Below are positions 33,644 through 45,699 of a stretch of 64,000 bases of DNA, in pieces. A program made the position numbers and the translations under genes. This DNA comes from Beta vulgaris subsp. vulgaris (lineage: Eukaryota > Streptophyta > Magnoliopsida > Caryophyllales > Amaranthaceae), in contig NC_079207.1 of assembly GCF_026745355.1 (NCBI RefSeq), positions 18,658,920-18,722,919 of the forward strand, given 5' to 3'. Position 1 is the stretch's first letter; each line of letters begins with the position of its first letter. Below the pieces are notes generated by a model. It did no database searches and was not told where the DNA came from. It saw nothing but the letters and a program-made list of their open reading frames with translations.

Positions 33644-35845
33644 ATGTCAGAAGAAAGAATCAACCCCAACCCTGAAAATGGAAACCAAAACCAACAGAGG
33701 ATTCGAGAGTTAGAAGCATTAAATGCACATTTATTGGCCATCATCAAAGCTCGGAAAAAAGAAAAGAAAATGATGATAATTTTTTTTATAAGAGGTTAGC
33801 AGCTCACATGCCCCGCTCATACAATGGTGAAGCCGATCCAGTTAAATTTGAAGACTGGATAGCTTACATGGAGAAAGTATTAGATGTGGCGAATTGCCTA
33901 GAAAACTTAAAAGCGAATTAAGCTGGCCTCATTTTATCTAGAAGGGCCTGCAGATATTTGGTGGAGAACCATCAAAGATATTTCGAAAGACCCCGAATTC
34001 ACATGGAACAAATTCTGGAGAAGCTCAAAGAAAAATTCTATCCGCCTCCATACAGAGGAAAAAGGAAAGCGAGTTCTTGAATTTGCGGCAAGGGTTGATG
34101 ACGGTAGTAGAATATGCCGCCGAATTTCAAGAGCTCTCTCGTTTTGCTCCGGACCTTGTAGGGACAGAGAGACTTAGAACCATTCGATTTTTCGAAGGGT
34201 TAAATTTGAAATAGCAGAGAAGAGTAGGTCATTGCACAACACTTCAAGAATTGTACGATCGTTGATGTGTTCATTATTCATCGATTATTTACTCCAATCT
34301 CCTTAGTTTTGATAGTCGATTTGGGCCCTTTTGAGCTCGTTTCTTGTGGATTTGATGTGTTTGGAGCTTTTGTCGTGTTTTGCAGGTTTTGATGCAGATT
34401 AGGCACTTTTTGCCTTTTATCTAAGTCGCAACACGAAAGTCCAGCAGTCACACAAGGTCCAAGGAGTATCCGGAAGATCGCACGAGCATTTCGGTCGGAT
34501 TGCACGAAGAAAAGACAAGGAAACACATTCGCCCAGTCGACCGGGCGGTGTGGCCCGACCGGGTGAACCACCAACTTGAGCTGCTGCTGCATATTCACTT
34601 CGCCCGGCCAACCGGGCAACAAAAGGGAGAAAAGCGTTTACGCGCCCGACCGGGCGGATCAAGAAACTCCCATTCTCCAGCACTCATTTCGCAAAGGGGA
34701 AAATTTGCTTACGCGCCCGACGGGGCGGGCTGGCCTGGTCGATCGATCGGTTTTGCTTCTTTGTTGTAATTTCCTAATCACCGTTGCCCGACCGGGCGGT
34801 TTCTCGGGACGCGTTTTGTGGGTTTTTTTTAGTCGGTTTTGTAAAAAGTATAAATAGATTTTTAGTATTTTCGATTAGACTATCTTATTTTCTACGTTTT
34901 TAGGGCTAAACACTTAGTTTTCTCTCTCTACCTTTGTGTTAACTCTTGGTTTTTGAAGATTATAAAGATCGTTGATTTCGTTTTCATTGTTCTTCAATCA
35001 TTCGGTATTCTTCTTTACTTAGTTTAATTTAATGAATTCGTTTACTTTAATTATGTTTATTGAGTTTATTATTATCATGAGTGAGTAGTCTATTTCTAGG
35101 GCTTAGAGAGGGAAGCCATGTTTATACCTTTTTTATTATGGTTTGATGTTCTTCAATAATTGGATTGAATTAGAATAATTCCTGTTGATTTGTTATACTT
35201 GTTTAATTCATGTAATTATGCAATATCATGAGTTATGTTTAGCTAATAAGAATTAGAATCGAAAGATCGTATTCATCAGAGGCTTGTTACAATAGGTAGA
35301 TTTGATTATGTTGAGCGATCGTACTGGCATATGTCAATCTAAGAGTTGTTAATGCCTGACCAAGGATTAACGAAATACTTTATTTATTTGAACCTCAATC
35401 CAAGTGTTGTTGAACTATGTTATATTGATTAAACTGGTATAAGCATGGTGGACCGATTCCTCAATTATTTTCCTCTCTTGAAGTAGTTAGATAATTAAGC
35501 ATAAATCTGTAGAACCCCTCTCCCTGTGGATCGACCCGTATTTGCCAGTTTCTACTAAACAGACACCGTGCACTTGCGGTATATTTTAAAACTCATCAAT
35601 CGTGCATTAGAATAGGAGTGAATTGATCAGAAGGACGATAACAATTTTAAAAGAAAAGGGTTCGAGGAAGACAATAGAGTCTGAGCCAAAGAAGTTGAGA
35701 TAGCCGCTCTGGAGGCTGCAGAAGGAGTACCTGTAAAAATGAAGGCTCATGTCCAGGACTGGCGCTGCGGGAAATGCGGGAAAACACACTATGGACGAAA
35801 CTGTACGGGAAAAGGAATTTGGTTCAAGTGTAAATAGCCGGACAT
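33644..35845 (+). pseudogene. Chromovirus gag, interrupted by a solo LTR
   Basis: ATG 33644 (MSEERINPNPENGNQNQQRI) is followed by capsid pieces in shifting frames: YFLEGPADIWWRTIKD-like text near 33940 and RVLEFAARVDDG near 34070. The sequence stops at 34262, where a solo LTR (34263-35598) intervenes, and resumes at 35604. A knuckle CGKCGKTHYGRNC (about 35770-35810) is one residue short of CX2CX4HX4C in its middle spacer. It has stops and frameshifts throughout. Confidence 0.7.
34263..35598 (+). mobile_element. Solo LTR of an Athila-like gypsy family
   Basis: It starts TGATGTGTTCATTATTCATC and ends AAACTCATCA, flanked by the 5-bp TSD ATCGT (34258-34262, 35599-35603). From about 34430 on it is similar to the LTRs at 52778-54316 and 58487-60005, including the TGGATCGACCCGTATTTGCC and CACTTGCGGTATATTTTAAA end blocks and the GC-rich palindromes at 34525-34800. 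No internal sequence is present, so it arose by LTR-LTR recombination after insertion into the chromovirus gag. Confidence 0.85.
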
Positions 35846-35861
35846 AAGATCAAGGATTTCC

Positions 35862-38726
35862 ATGAATGGTCTGCAGATGGCAGTAAGTCCGAGAGTAGGA
35901 GTAATCCTGCTACTAAACCTGGGGGGAGATTATTCTCGCAACTTAGGGAAGGAAAAGGTGATACAATCTGGGAAGGAGATACCAACTCGCACCTTAGGAA
36001 AACACTCTGGGAAGGTCTTTACCATAAAAGCAGAAGAACCAGGACCATCCGAAGAAGATGTCAAGGTAGGAGGTAATGTTATTACCGGAATCTTTAATGT
36101 GTGCTCTATGCTTGCCCATATATTGTTTGATACTGGTGCATCGCACTCTTTTATTTCTATATCCTTTATAAATTGCTTAACCTATGAACTAAAAATTGAA
36201 CCCCTGACCTTATCTGTCGGAATGCCCGATGGTTCTTCAATACTTTGTAAATATATTATTAAGGGATGCACCATCAATATTGTGGGAAAGGAAACCCCCA
36301 CAAATTTGATACCCCTGCATTTAGGATCCTATGATGTAATTGTGGGGATGGATTGGCTATCCAAGCATATGGCAATTATCGAATGTTATGTGCGTACCAT
36401 CACACTCCAAATTACTCCAACCTATGCCACTAGGGTAATAGGAGGTGACGACCAAGGAATCAGAGGAAAACTAAGTCACATCGGTGAGCCTAGTCTGGAT
36501 AACTCTCCGATAAAAGATATAGAGGTGGTTCGAGAATTTCCAGATGTTTTCCCCGATGATCTTCCAGGATTACCACCCCACAGGATATTAGACTTTCATA
36601 TTGATTTGATCCCTAGCGCTACCCCTATTTCAAGGGCTCCCTATAGAATGGCATCCGCAAAGATGGTGGAATTAAATAAACAGCTAGATGAGTTGTTGCA
36701 AAAGGGGTACATCCGCCCAAGCGTATCCCCAGGTGCGCCAGTTTTATTTTCTAAAAAGAAAGATGGATCAATGTGACTCTGTATTGATTACAGAGAAATT
36801 AGTAAGATCACCGTCAGGCACAGATACCCGTTACCTAGAATCGAAGATCTCTTCGATCAGCTTAAGGGTGCAAGGGTGTTCTCCAAAATAGATCTAAGAT
36901 CTGGATATCATTAGATGCGAGTAGTTGATAATGATATCCCAAAAACGGCCTTTCGAACCAGGTATGGGGATTATGAGTATGTAGTAATGTAATTTGGGCT
37001 TATCACCAATGCCCCAACCGCGTTCATGGACTTGATGCAAAGGTACTTTAAACCTCACCTGGATAAATTTGTGGTAGTATTAAGATGACATTTTGATATA
37101 CTCTGCCGGACACGAGGAACACAAGGAGCACCTAGGCAGGCATTGCGGATACTATAGGAACAAAAGTTGTATACGAAATTAAGCAAAGGTGAATTTTGGT
37201 TAAAGAAAGTAATCTTCCTAGGGCATGTGGTGTCTGAGGAAGGGATTTCGGTGGATTAGGGAAAGTTAGAGCAGTTCAAGAATGGCCTCTACCCATAAGC
37301 ATAACTAAAGTACGCAATTTTATGAGGTTAGCTGGATATTATCGAAGATTTATTGAGAATTTCTCTAGAATAGCCTAGCCCTTGACAAACTTGCTCAAGA
37401 AGACTACTAGGTTTCAATGGACATCCGAGTGCAATACAACATTCCAGGAATTGAAGGGGAGACTGGCCTGAGCTCCGGTTTTGGCTTTACTGGCCGGGCA
37501 TGAAGGGTTCGAGATTTATAGTAATGCCTCCCAAGAGGGGCTAGGTTGTGTGCTGATGCAATAAGGAAGGGTGATCGCTTATGTCTCCCGGCAGCTAAAG
37601 CCACATGAGAAGAATTACCCAACCGATGATCTTGAGTTGGCCGCAGTAGTGTTTGCTTTAAAATTATGGCGACATTACTTATATGGGGTGCCATGCAAAA
37701 TTTATTCTGATCACAAGAGTTTGAAATACCTTTTCACCCAAAAGGATGTGAACATGAGACACGTCGATGGTTGGAGCTTATAAAGGACTATGATGTTGAT
37801 ATACAATATCACCCCGGCAAGGCAAATCGGGTGGCCAACACCCTGAGTCGATGACCTAGACGGGAAGTCAACTCCCTGATAACAGTACCCATGGATATAT
37901 ATATAAGGAGCTGGAAAGGTTGGATATACTAGTAATACGGCAACATGAAGCTCCAGTCATACTCAATGCAATGTTAATACAACCTACCTTATACGAAGAA
38001 TTGCAGGAAGAATAACAGACTAATAAGTTCCTGGCATAATTACGGAATAAGATTCAACAGGGGCAAGCTCAGAATTTTCAGATACACAATGACGGTAGCA
38101 TACGGATGAAGGGTAGATGGTGTGTACCTGATGACGACAACTTAATAAACAAGATCTTATAGGAAACACATAACATCTATTATTCAGTACATCGTGGTCG
38201 GGATAAAATGATTCAGGATGTTCAGAAGTCGTTTTGGTGGAAAGGATTAAGACGAGATATTGGGAAATTTGTTGCTAGATGCCTCACTTGTTAAAAGGTA
38301 AAAGTTTGATCACAAGAAGGCTGCAGGGCTATTGCAACCATTGCCCATTCCAAAATGGAAATGGGACTCGGTATCAATGGATTTTGTCCTAGGGTTACCA
38401 AGGACCAGGCATGGGAGCGATTCTATTTGGGTAATCGTGGATAGGCTCACTAAAACTGCTCGATTCATAGCAATTAAGGCAACCTGGACTGTGAAACAAT
38501 TGGCTGATGCATACATTCAACATATAGTACAATTACATGGGGTACCAACCACCATCATTTCAGATCGGGACCCTCGGTTCCTTTCACATTTCTGAGGAAA
38601 ACTGCAGGAGGCTTTCGGAACACAACTAAATTTTAGTACTGCATTCCATCCAACCACAGATATCCAGACCTTGGAGGATATGTTAATAGCATGTGTTGTT
38701 GATTTCCAAGGGCCCTTATAGAGTAC
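35862..38726 (+). pseudogene. Chromovirus pol, part 1: protease, RT, RNase H, integrase
   Basis: An open stretch 35862-36776 has the retropepsin FDTGASHSFIS (Asp at 36129), VGMDWLSKHMAIIEC and the start of RT (PPYRMASAKMVELNKQLDEL, KKDGSM). A stop at 36775 and several more follow: [29 protein letters not shown], and the region where YVDD is expected reads FVVVLR with a stop (37070-37088), so the catalytic Asp pair is lost. RNase H 37571-37783 ([20 protein letters not shown]). Integrase 38332-38595 (WDSVSMDFVLGLPRT, DRLTKTARFIAIK, TIISDRDPRF). It ends at a solo LTR inserted at 38732. Confidence 0.85.
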
Positions 38727-38731
38727 TCATA

Positions 38732-40896
38732 TGTAATAGCCCTGTTTTTAAGAACCTTTATTTAAAAGCTAAATATATTTATTAATTTAATTATGTTATG
38801 AAAATCTTATTTTATTGGAGTTATCTAGTATGAATTTTATATTGTCGTGTTTGTAATATATTTATTTATTAAATTATATGAGATTATTTCTATTATTATT
38901 ATTTTATATTTTGGGTTCTAGCTATTTGCAAATTGTTGAGTAGTATTTTTTTCCAAAGGAAAAATCCCAAACCTTTGTCGGTCTCACCCTCTTTCTTGTT
39001 GGTCGGTTAGATAAACCCAAATACCCCCCCCCCCATGCATTTGGTCGGCATTCTCACTCAAATTCAAAACCCCTCCAAACTATTTCTCTCTCCTCCCGTG
39101 AAAGAAACCCAAAGCCCCAAAACCCCCCAAATCCTCAATCCTCTCTCTTGTCCTCTGCTTACTATCTCGTCGGAATCCGGTTACCTCGCCGGCGTTCGTG
39201 TTGCTCGTCGAAGCTGTGCGTGTGGTGCTGCTCACAAGCCACCACACCGCTGTTGTTGTTGTTGCCCTGTTTCTCTCTTTCTCTCGCTAATTTCTCTGTT
39301 CGTGTTCTGCCGCTGCGGTGGTGCCGTTGCTGTGCGCAGTTCGCCGTCGCGGTTGCAGCTGGTGGTTCTCTCTCTGCTGCCACCGTTCTCCTCTCCTTCC
39401 TCTCTTGTTCGTGGCCGATGGTGTTGCGCACCCTGCTGTCGGTGCTATCCACCGCTGTCGGAATCGAGCCCTTCTCTTGTCGTGTCTTCCCTGCTCTTGA
39501 AGCAGAGGTAAAGAATAATTTATTCTCTGTTTCCGTCTTTCAATTCAGATTTTGTATTTGTATATTAAGCCCAAGTTGTTGTTGTTGTTGTCATCTGTTG
39601 TTGTTAGTGTGTTGTCGTTGCTACTCTTAGTGGTTGTGGTGTGTGTTGTGATTGAAGAAACAACCTCAGTAAGATTATAATTTCTTAATGGATAATGGTA
39701 CAGTTAAGTTTTGTCTTATTTTCATATTATTAAAATTAGTTGCTTGCTTGTTTAGTAAAGTTGTTAGTTGAGTTAAGATGGTTTAGTTTGATGATTTAGT
39801 GTTATAGTTATGAATTTAGGATGCTAGTCATGTGACGTAGATAGTGTTTTTAGTGAATTTATAGTTAATTATGAATTAAGGATTATGGAATTGGGATGTT
39901 AAAGGTTGATAATTTCTAAATTGGGAATTAGTTATGATTATGATTTCTAGTTTAGATTAGTCTGAGTTTGGTTATTGATTACTGTTGTCGTTGTGAGGTG
40001 ATTGTTGGAGGATAATCATGGAGTGGAGTACTATTCGGAGATTAAGGAATTGGATAACGGTTCAGGTAACTTTTATGTTCAGTAAAATCATTTACTCGTG
40101 CCCTTGTGTGTGTGTATCTTTGTGTTTTGTTTTTAATACTTAAGTTCGTATTATTGCCATAGTTATGAATGAGTTGATTTTGGGAATGTTATTCGATGAA
40201 TATGAATATGCAAATGTTTTGCTGGCTTAGTTTATGAACTGAAAGTAGTAAGTGGGCAAGGTATGGGTGGAGGATGGTTAGTTACTCTTTTGACCTGATA
40301 TGGTCGGCTATGCTCCATTGCGAACTTCGGGGGTAGTATTGCTGGGCTCCATAGCGAAGCTTGGAGGCAGCGTTGTTGGTCCTTTGTCCACACCTATACT
40401 TGCCACTGATTTGTTTAAGAGAGTTAACTATGCCAGCATTGTAACGAGATGGAAATGATTTGAGAAATAAAATGTTTATAACGGGATGAAGTAAAGGTTA
40501 CGAATTTTCCACTCATTTTAGAATTTTGTTTTTTTTTTGTATTTCTTCTTAGAATTTACAGGTTTGGTATCAAAAGCTCGAGAATGGAAGTGAAGCAGTA
40601 TTATGATGTTGTCCTAGATTAGGGATTAAGTTTGTATATAGAGGAGTTTATTTAGAATTACTTACAATATAGGTTAATCTTTTGCCATGGAATTTGAGAT
40701 TGAATGACAATGTAATTGAAGTCTTATATCAAGGATTATGCTTTGTGGGCACATAACCCGCATGTCCAAGATCGATTTGTAAGGTTATGTTTTCGTTGCG
40801 AGTAAATATTTAATTCGAGGTTTATTAAGCATTGATTATTGTGATTAGTGAATCTTAAGTGTGTTTAGCTAGCAGCTCGGGAATCGGACTGTTACA
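38732..40896 (+). mobile_element. Solo LTR (TGTAATAG...CTGTTACA) inside the chromovirus integrase
   Basis: It starts TGTAATAGCCCTG and ends GGACTGTTACA, flanked by the 5-bp TSD TCATA (38727-38731, 40897-40901). Integrase sequence continues directly beyond it. Length 2165 bp. The ends resemble those of the host chromovirus (TGTAATAGG...GACTGTTACA), which suggests a related chromovirus family. Frames at 39035-39630 are rich in Cys, Ser and Leu, lie in pyrimidine-rich LTR sequence and are not credible genes. Confidence 0.85.
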
Positions 40897-40901
40897 TCAT
40901 A

Positions 40902-41615
40902 TAACAACAGTTCCCAAGCCAGTATCAAAATGGCACCTATGAGGCTTTATATGGGCGAAAATGTCAAACCCCTATTTGTTGGGATGATTTGCATCAAGGG
41001 GCTTTAGTAGGACCAGAGTTAATTGAAGAAACCATGGGACATGTCAAGAAGATTAAGGAAAGATTGAGAACCGCCCAGGTTCGACAGAAGAAGTACGCTG
41101 ATAGAAGGCGTACCAAGCTGGAATTTAAGGAAGGTGACAAGGTATTCCTTAAAATTTCTTCTATTCGGGGAAAACGACGATTAAAGATTCGGGGAAAATT
41201 ATATCCAAAGTATATCGGGCCCTATGAGATTCTAAGAAGAATTGGAGAGGTAGCCTATGAACTGACCTTCCCTCCTGATGATATACAAAATGTTTTCCAT
41301 ATCTCGTAATTAAGGAAATATGTGTACGACCCATCCCATATACTTCTATCTCAACCCCAACGGATTGATCAACACTTGAGTTTTGAAGAAAGGCCTTTGA
41401 AAATATTAGATCGGAAAAGCAAGGTGTTGCGAAATAAAGAAATACCCTTAGTCAAGGTACTTTGGTCAAATCAACACTCAGAAGAAATGACTTGGGAAAA
41501 AGAGGTTGAGATGAGAACACATTATCCGCATCTTTTCGAAGGTACATCCTTAACTACAAATACAAGTTTCGAGGACGAAACCTCCTTAAGGGGGGTAGAT
41601 TGTAATAGGCCATAA
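40902..41615 (+). pseudogene. Chromovirus pol, part 2: integrase C-terminus with GPY/F and chromodomain-like region
   Basis: 41014-41309 reads KKIKERLRTAQVRQKKYADR, then GDKVFLK, and the GPY/F-type motif YIGPYEILRRIGEVAYEL. A stop at 41307 (one codon in an otherwise open frame region) is followed at 41322 by LSFEERPLKILDRKSKVLRN and VKVLWSNQHSEEMTWEKEVE, the chromodomain-like tail. The frame ends just inside the 3' LTR. It joins to part 1 across the solo LTR. Confidence 0.85.
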
Positions 41616-43293
41616 AATTCGTATGAAAATAATAATATATATATGAACTAGTGTAAAATGACACTAGAGATGAAAAATATGTAAACATAAGTATATACCA
41701 ATATGTATATATACATATAAGTTATAAATATAGCTATCAATAAAGTTACATACAAGTAAACCAAATGATCAAGTGAATTAACAAAAGAAATTAGAACAAT
41801 AAAGGATAATGAAGAAGCTAAGAAAAAAATATATTAAAATGAAATTATGATGAATAAAGAGATAAGGGAAAATGGGGTACACACCAATATTCTAATTAAA
41901 TAAGAAAGAAGTAAGAAAAGGACAAAGAAAGGAAGAAAACAAAAGGGACATAATGTTGTGACACATCACAAGGTCAGCTGGCAGCAGGCTGATCAAATGC
42001 TTAGATGAGTCATTTGGGGGTAAAATCCTAGCAAGAAAGGTGTACCCCAGCTAAGGAAATAAGTAGGGCTAACTTTCCCCAAAATTTCAGGAAGAAAAGC
42101 GGGAGCCCAGAAGAGGGAAAGAGCAGCGCAAGTATGTACTGCTGCCTTCTTCTTTCCTCTTCGTTTTTTTTTTTTTTTTTTTTTGCAAAATTCTTTTGTA
42201 AATTCGTATGCTGAACCTAGTTCCTGTTACTTGTAGGAATCAAACCATATTAGAAGAAGTAAGGAATCCAAGGGACGAGCGCGAGTTTGGGGTAGGAACG
42301 TAAAGGAAAAGAAGGAGAAATATACTAAGGTACTTCTATAGCTCCTAAATCTTTTATAGTAATTGTCTTTAACAAATATAAACGCTCATAAAGAAGTGAG
42401 ACAAGTTTATACGGATTATTTTGAATGACGTACATAAATGAAAGTAGGCATATAATGGCCGAGAGATACTAGCGTAAGCAAACATATATACAGATGACGA
42501 TAGGATTGTATCAAAATAAGTACTTGATCATTGATATATTTTAGTATTGATAGTATGATATGTATGTGCTTATATAAATGTTAATAAATAGCTTGTGCAC
42601 TAAATATTGGGAAAAGGGGGAAACCATGTAAGTGCCGGCTAAGATAGTAAACCGGATATATGATAAGAAAAGTTAAGCATACGAAAAGTATGAGATAAGA
42701 ATGCTCGAACTGATGAGCAAGAAAAACATTGTGATAAGCTAAGATGATATGGGGCCATGTCCTGAAAAGTCTTGCAAGCAGAACGAATAAGGGAGACGAT
42801 TGTCTCCAACTGAAAGAAGAGTTAAGCAAAGGATAGGCAAATCTTGTGCCACTAAGGGTTTCTCCTTTCCCGAATACACAAAACTAGCACACCACAATAG
42901 GGATAATTACGAATTGTAACATAAATATAATTAAATAATTAATTGATTATGTTCACTAGAAGTTTACACTAAAGCTTGAAATTGCCTTTTTGAACAGATT
43001 CCATGTTGCCGGAAAGAAATTAAATACAGTTTTCAATTTGCAAATCAACGTATCAGCTAAACGGGGAGGTCATATTTTGTAACTATAAGACATATAGTAC
43101 CTTATAATTACTTATGTTTTCATGTAAATATACCTATGTAAATGTATGTATCTATATATATGTATATATGTTAGCCTACCAGCTCCAACATCGCTAATTA
43201 TAATGTTTGAGAACATAACAGATCTACAAGTTAGTCGCTCACAACCTCGTGTGGAATTGGAAAAGATGCCCCTAACTTGTAGAGACTGTTACA
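41601..43293 (+). repeat. 3' LTR of the chromovirus
   Basis: TGTAATAGGCCATAAAATTC follows the purine tract AAGGGGGGTAGAT, and the end is GAGACTGTTACA at 43293. Its last 150 or so bases match the 5' LTR remnant at 32367-32517. Length 1693 bp. An AT-rich simple repeat near 43141-43168 corresponds to the point where the 5' LTR is truncated. Confidence 0.85.
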
Positions 43294-43373
43294 CGAACCA
43301 ACTCGAGCAAGGAGGTATCCACAATAGAGACTAAAAATCCCATTATACGGTTCGAAGAAATCTCATAAAGAGA

Positions 43374-45580
43374 TACTCCATCTGTTTTTTTTATCTTTCT
43401 CACTTTCCTATGCATATCTCCCAATGCACATTTCCCAATGCACATCTTTAAACTTAAATATCTTTCATCATATATGTAATACCCCGAATTTTCAAAGATT
43501 ATTTTATTATTATTTATTAAGATTTAATATTATTTCAACCTAAAATTATTTTCCGATAATGAGATTTTATTTGTTAACTATGTTTATTAAAATAATGATT
43601 TCATCTAGTTTTGATTATTTTAACAAGTTTCAATTAAATCATTTACTTATTTTATTATTCATTTCATCATTGCTAAACTAATTAAACTCTTTACTTTGAT
43701 GGTGGGAATCTTTGGTCAATTTGTCCATCCATATATTTTTTTTAAAGCCCAAAAGAAAAGGTAAATTAAAAACAAAAAAAGAAAAAATGAAAACAGTTTT
43801 CACCACCTTCCTCCCTCCTTCCTCTTCTTCTGATTCAGTGGTAAATGAGTTAAATGGGTCATCAATTTTCAATTTTTTTCAGTAGAAATTCAATTTTCCC
43901 AACCACAATATCAGATTTAGGGGTAAATTTTCAAAGGCTAGACTCCATAGCCTTCTCATCTCTCTCATCCTCCATTAATGGCCTTAACCAAGCTCCAATT
44001 TTCTGACCAACCACCACTATAGATACTGAACTCCACTCACTAAAATCCTCAAGCAAACAATCTCAAAAGGTTTGCTTCAATTCATCTCTCTCCCTCTTTA
44101 ATTTCTGAAATTCTGTTTTTTAAAAAAAAATAAAAAATTCTAACCCAGAACCACCGCGACAAGCACCTCACCCTTGTGACCTTCGCGAGTCCCCCACAGC
44201 CCCTTGCCGCTCCTCTGCGCACCTCCGCCCTCAACCCAGTCTCCCTCACTCGCCACCTAAAACCTGGCCCTGAAGTCCGCCGCTATACGCCGGCCAAAAC
44301 CACCACCACAAAACTCCTCTTCGTGCCTCCTCTATCGCCTTCCCCTGTTTCTCCCTCCTTCGTTCTTTTTTTTTCTTTTGGTTAATGAAACTGATTCATT
44401 GAATCAGTAAAGTCGCCCTTTTCTTTTATTTATTTTTTATTAGTTTATTTTTTTTAAGAAAAAAACATAACCTTCAAGTGACGGTTGTGTCTATAAAATG
44501 AGTTATTGAAATCCCTATGAATGGACTATGATATGTTCACACTAAATTGAACAAGATGACGTAAATGTGTATGTGATCTATGTGATGACCTAATTAAAAG
44601 ATGTAAATCACGTAAAGTGAAATATCGGAGGGAAATGATGAATAGGTTTCCCTATATGAGTGGTTCAGCAGCCCCTACAGGTTTTCTGGTTACTATGCTG
44701 ATTATTCTGTTACTGTCTTTCTTCTATCTTGTTGTGATCGAAGTAGAAGGGATGTGCACACTAAGGACTCTGTTATTATGGCCATTATGATTTCTCATAG
44801 GTGGTTACAGGAGGTTTCCTCGGCCTACAAGTAGGTGGTTACAGGGGGTTTCCCCGGCCAACTATGTTGAAGTAAGTGGTTACAGGGGATTGACCCCGGC
44901 TTACCAGCATTCTCTTTCCTCTCCTTGAATAACTGGATTAATTGAACTAATGATGTGATTATTCAATGTATATATATATGCTATGACTTCCAAAACTACA
45001 TAATCTACTATTTTACAAAGTATTTTCAACTTAAGTAATTTACGGGATGGAGTTGGAATTACCCAGTTTTCTGATTTTTGGGAGCTCGCCTCTCTTGTCT
45101 TTTTGAATGTATTTGTGCAGGTGGGTGATTGAGCGGGGGAACAAAAAGGGAGATCATTAGAGTTGTCATCCACTTAGCATATGATTAGCTTTCGCTAGAA
45201 CTTTGAACACTAAATTAATTAGTAATGTTTGATGAATAATTTACTTAGTTGCAATGATTAATGAATTTGAATTGGTGTGTTGTAACTTAGCCTTGCATTT
45301 ATTTCCAAGGAGATAATTGGCGTAGCACCACCGTCAAGTCGAACCCTCGTGGATTTATTTTCCCCCAAAACCCGAGTTTTATCGACTAAGAAAGGGTTCG
45401 GGTCGGCGAGGGTGTTACAATATATTAGTAAAATTATAACGATTGAATATTAATGATGTACTAATTGAGACAAATCAAACAAGATCCCACATGACTATAT
45501 TTTTTCTTATAATTTGAAAAAAATTGAGAAGATTCTCTCTAAGTATGAATAGTGTTAAGATTCTAACAACAGACGGAGTA
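43374..45580. mobile_element. Stowaway-like MITE, family A, split by a solo LTR
   Basis: The left TACTCCATCTGTTTTTTTTA and right end (reverse complement TACTCCGTCTGTTGTTAGAA) are inverted at TA sites. With the 1945-bp LTR and one TSD copy removed, it is about 257 bp and matches the 27084-27335 MITE along its whole length. Confidence 0.75.
43475..45419 (+). mobile_element. Solo LTR (TGTAATACC...GGTGTTACA) inside a Stowaway MITE
   Basis: It starts TGTAATACCCCGAATTTTC and ends GAGGGTGTTACA. The 5-bp TSD ATATA lies on both sides (43470-43474, 45420-45424). The sister MITE at 27084 has a single ATATA at this place, which confirms the insertion. A GTGGTTACAGG(G/A)GGTTTCC motif is repeated at 44801, 44829 and 44877. 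No retrotransposon coding sequence is present. Confidence 0.85.
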
Positions 45581-45699
45581 TTAATTTATTCAACAAAACA
45601 GGAAAATAAACTAAAAACTGAAATTAAGGGGAAAAGGGGTAGTGGAGGCTAGGATCTTAGAGAGAGAAAAGTGGAGGGGTGTTTCCTTATTATGACAAT

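Larger units (their letters stand above)
32367..43293 (+). mobile_element. Decayed Ty3/gypsy chromovirus (Tekay-like), split by two solo LTRs
   Basis: A 5' LTR remnant (32367-32517) matches the end of the 3' LTR (41601-43293): both carry AGCCTACCAGCTCCAACATC, TTAGTCGCTCACAACCTCGT and end GAGACTGTTA(C/T)A. PBS TGGTATCCGAGCC at 32520 is tRNA-Met type. Domains follow as gag, protease, RT, RNase H, integrase with a GPY/F motif, and a C-terminal chromodomain-like region (MTWEKEVEMRTHYPHLF). A polypurine tract (AAGGGGGG) precedes the 3' LTR. The domain order and C-terminus indicate a chromovirus. Many stops and frameshifts, a truncated 5' LTR and two nested solo LTRs (34263-35598, 38732-40896) show great age. 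Confidence 0.88.

Noticed and set aside
39035..39630. Two overlapping Cys/Leu/Ser-rich frames
   Set aside because: They lie in pyrimidine-rich solo-LTR sequence bounded by an exact TSD, and no domain is recognised.
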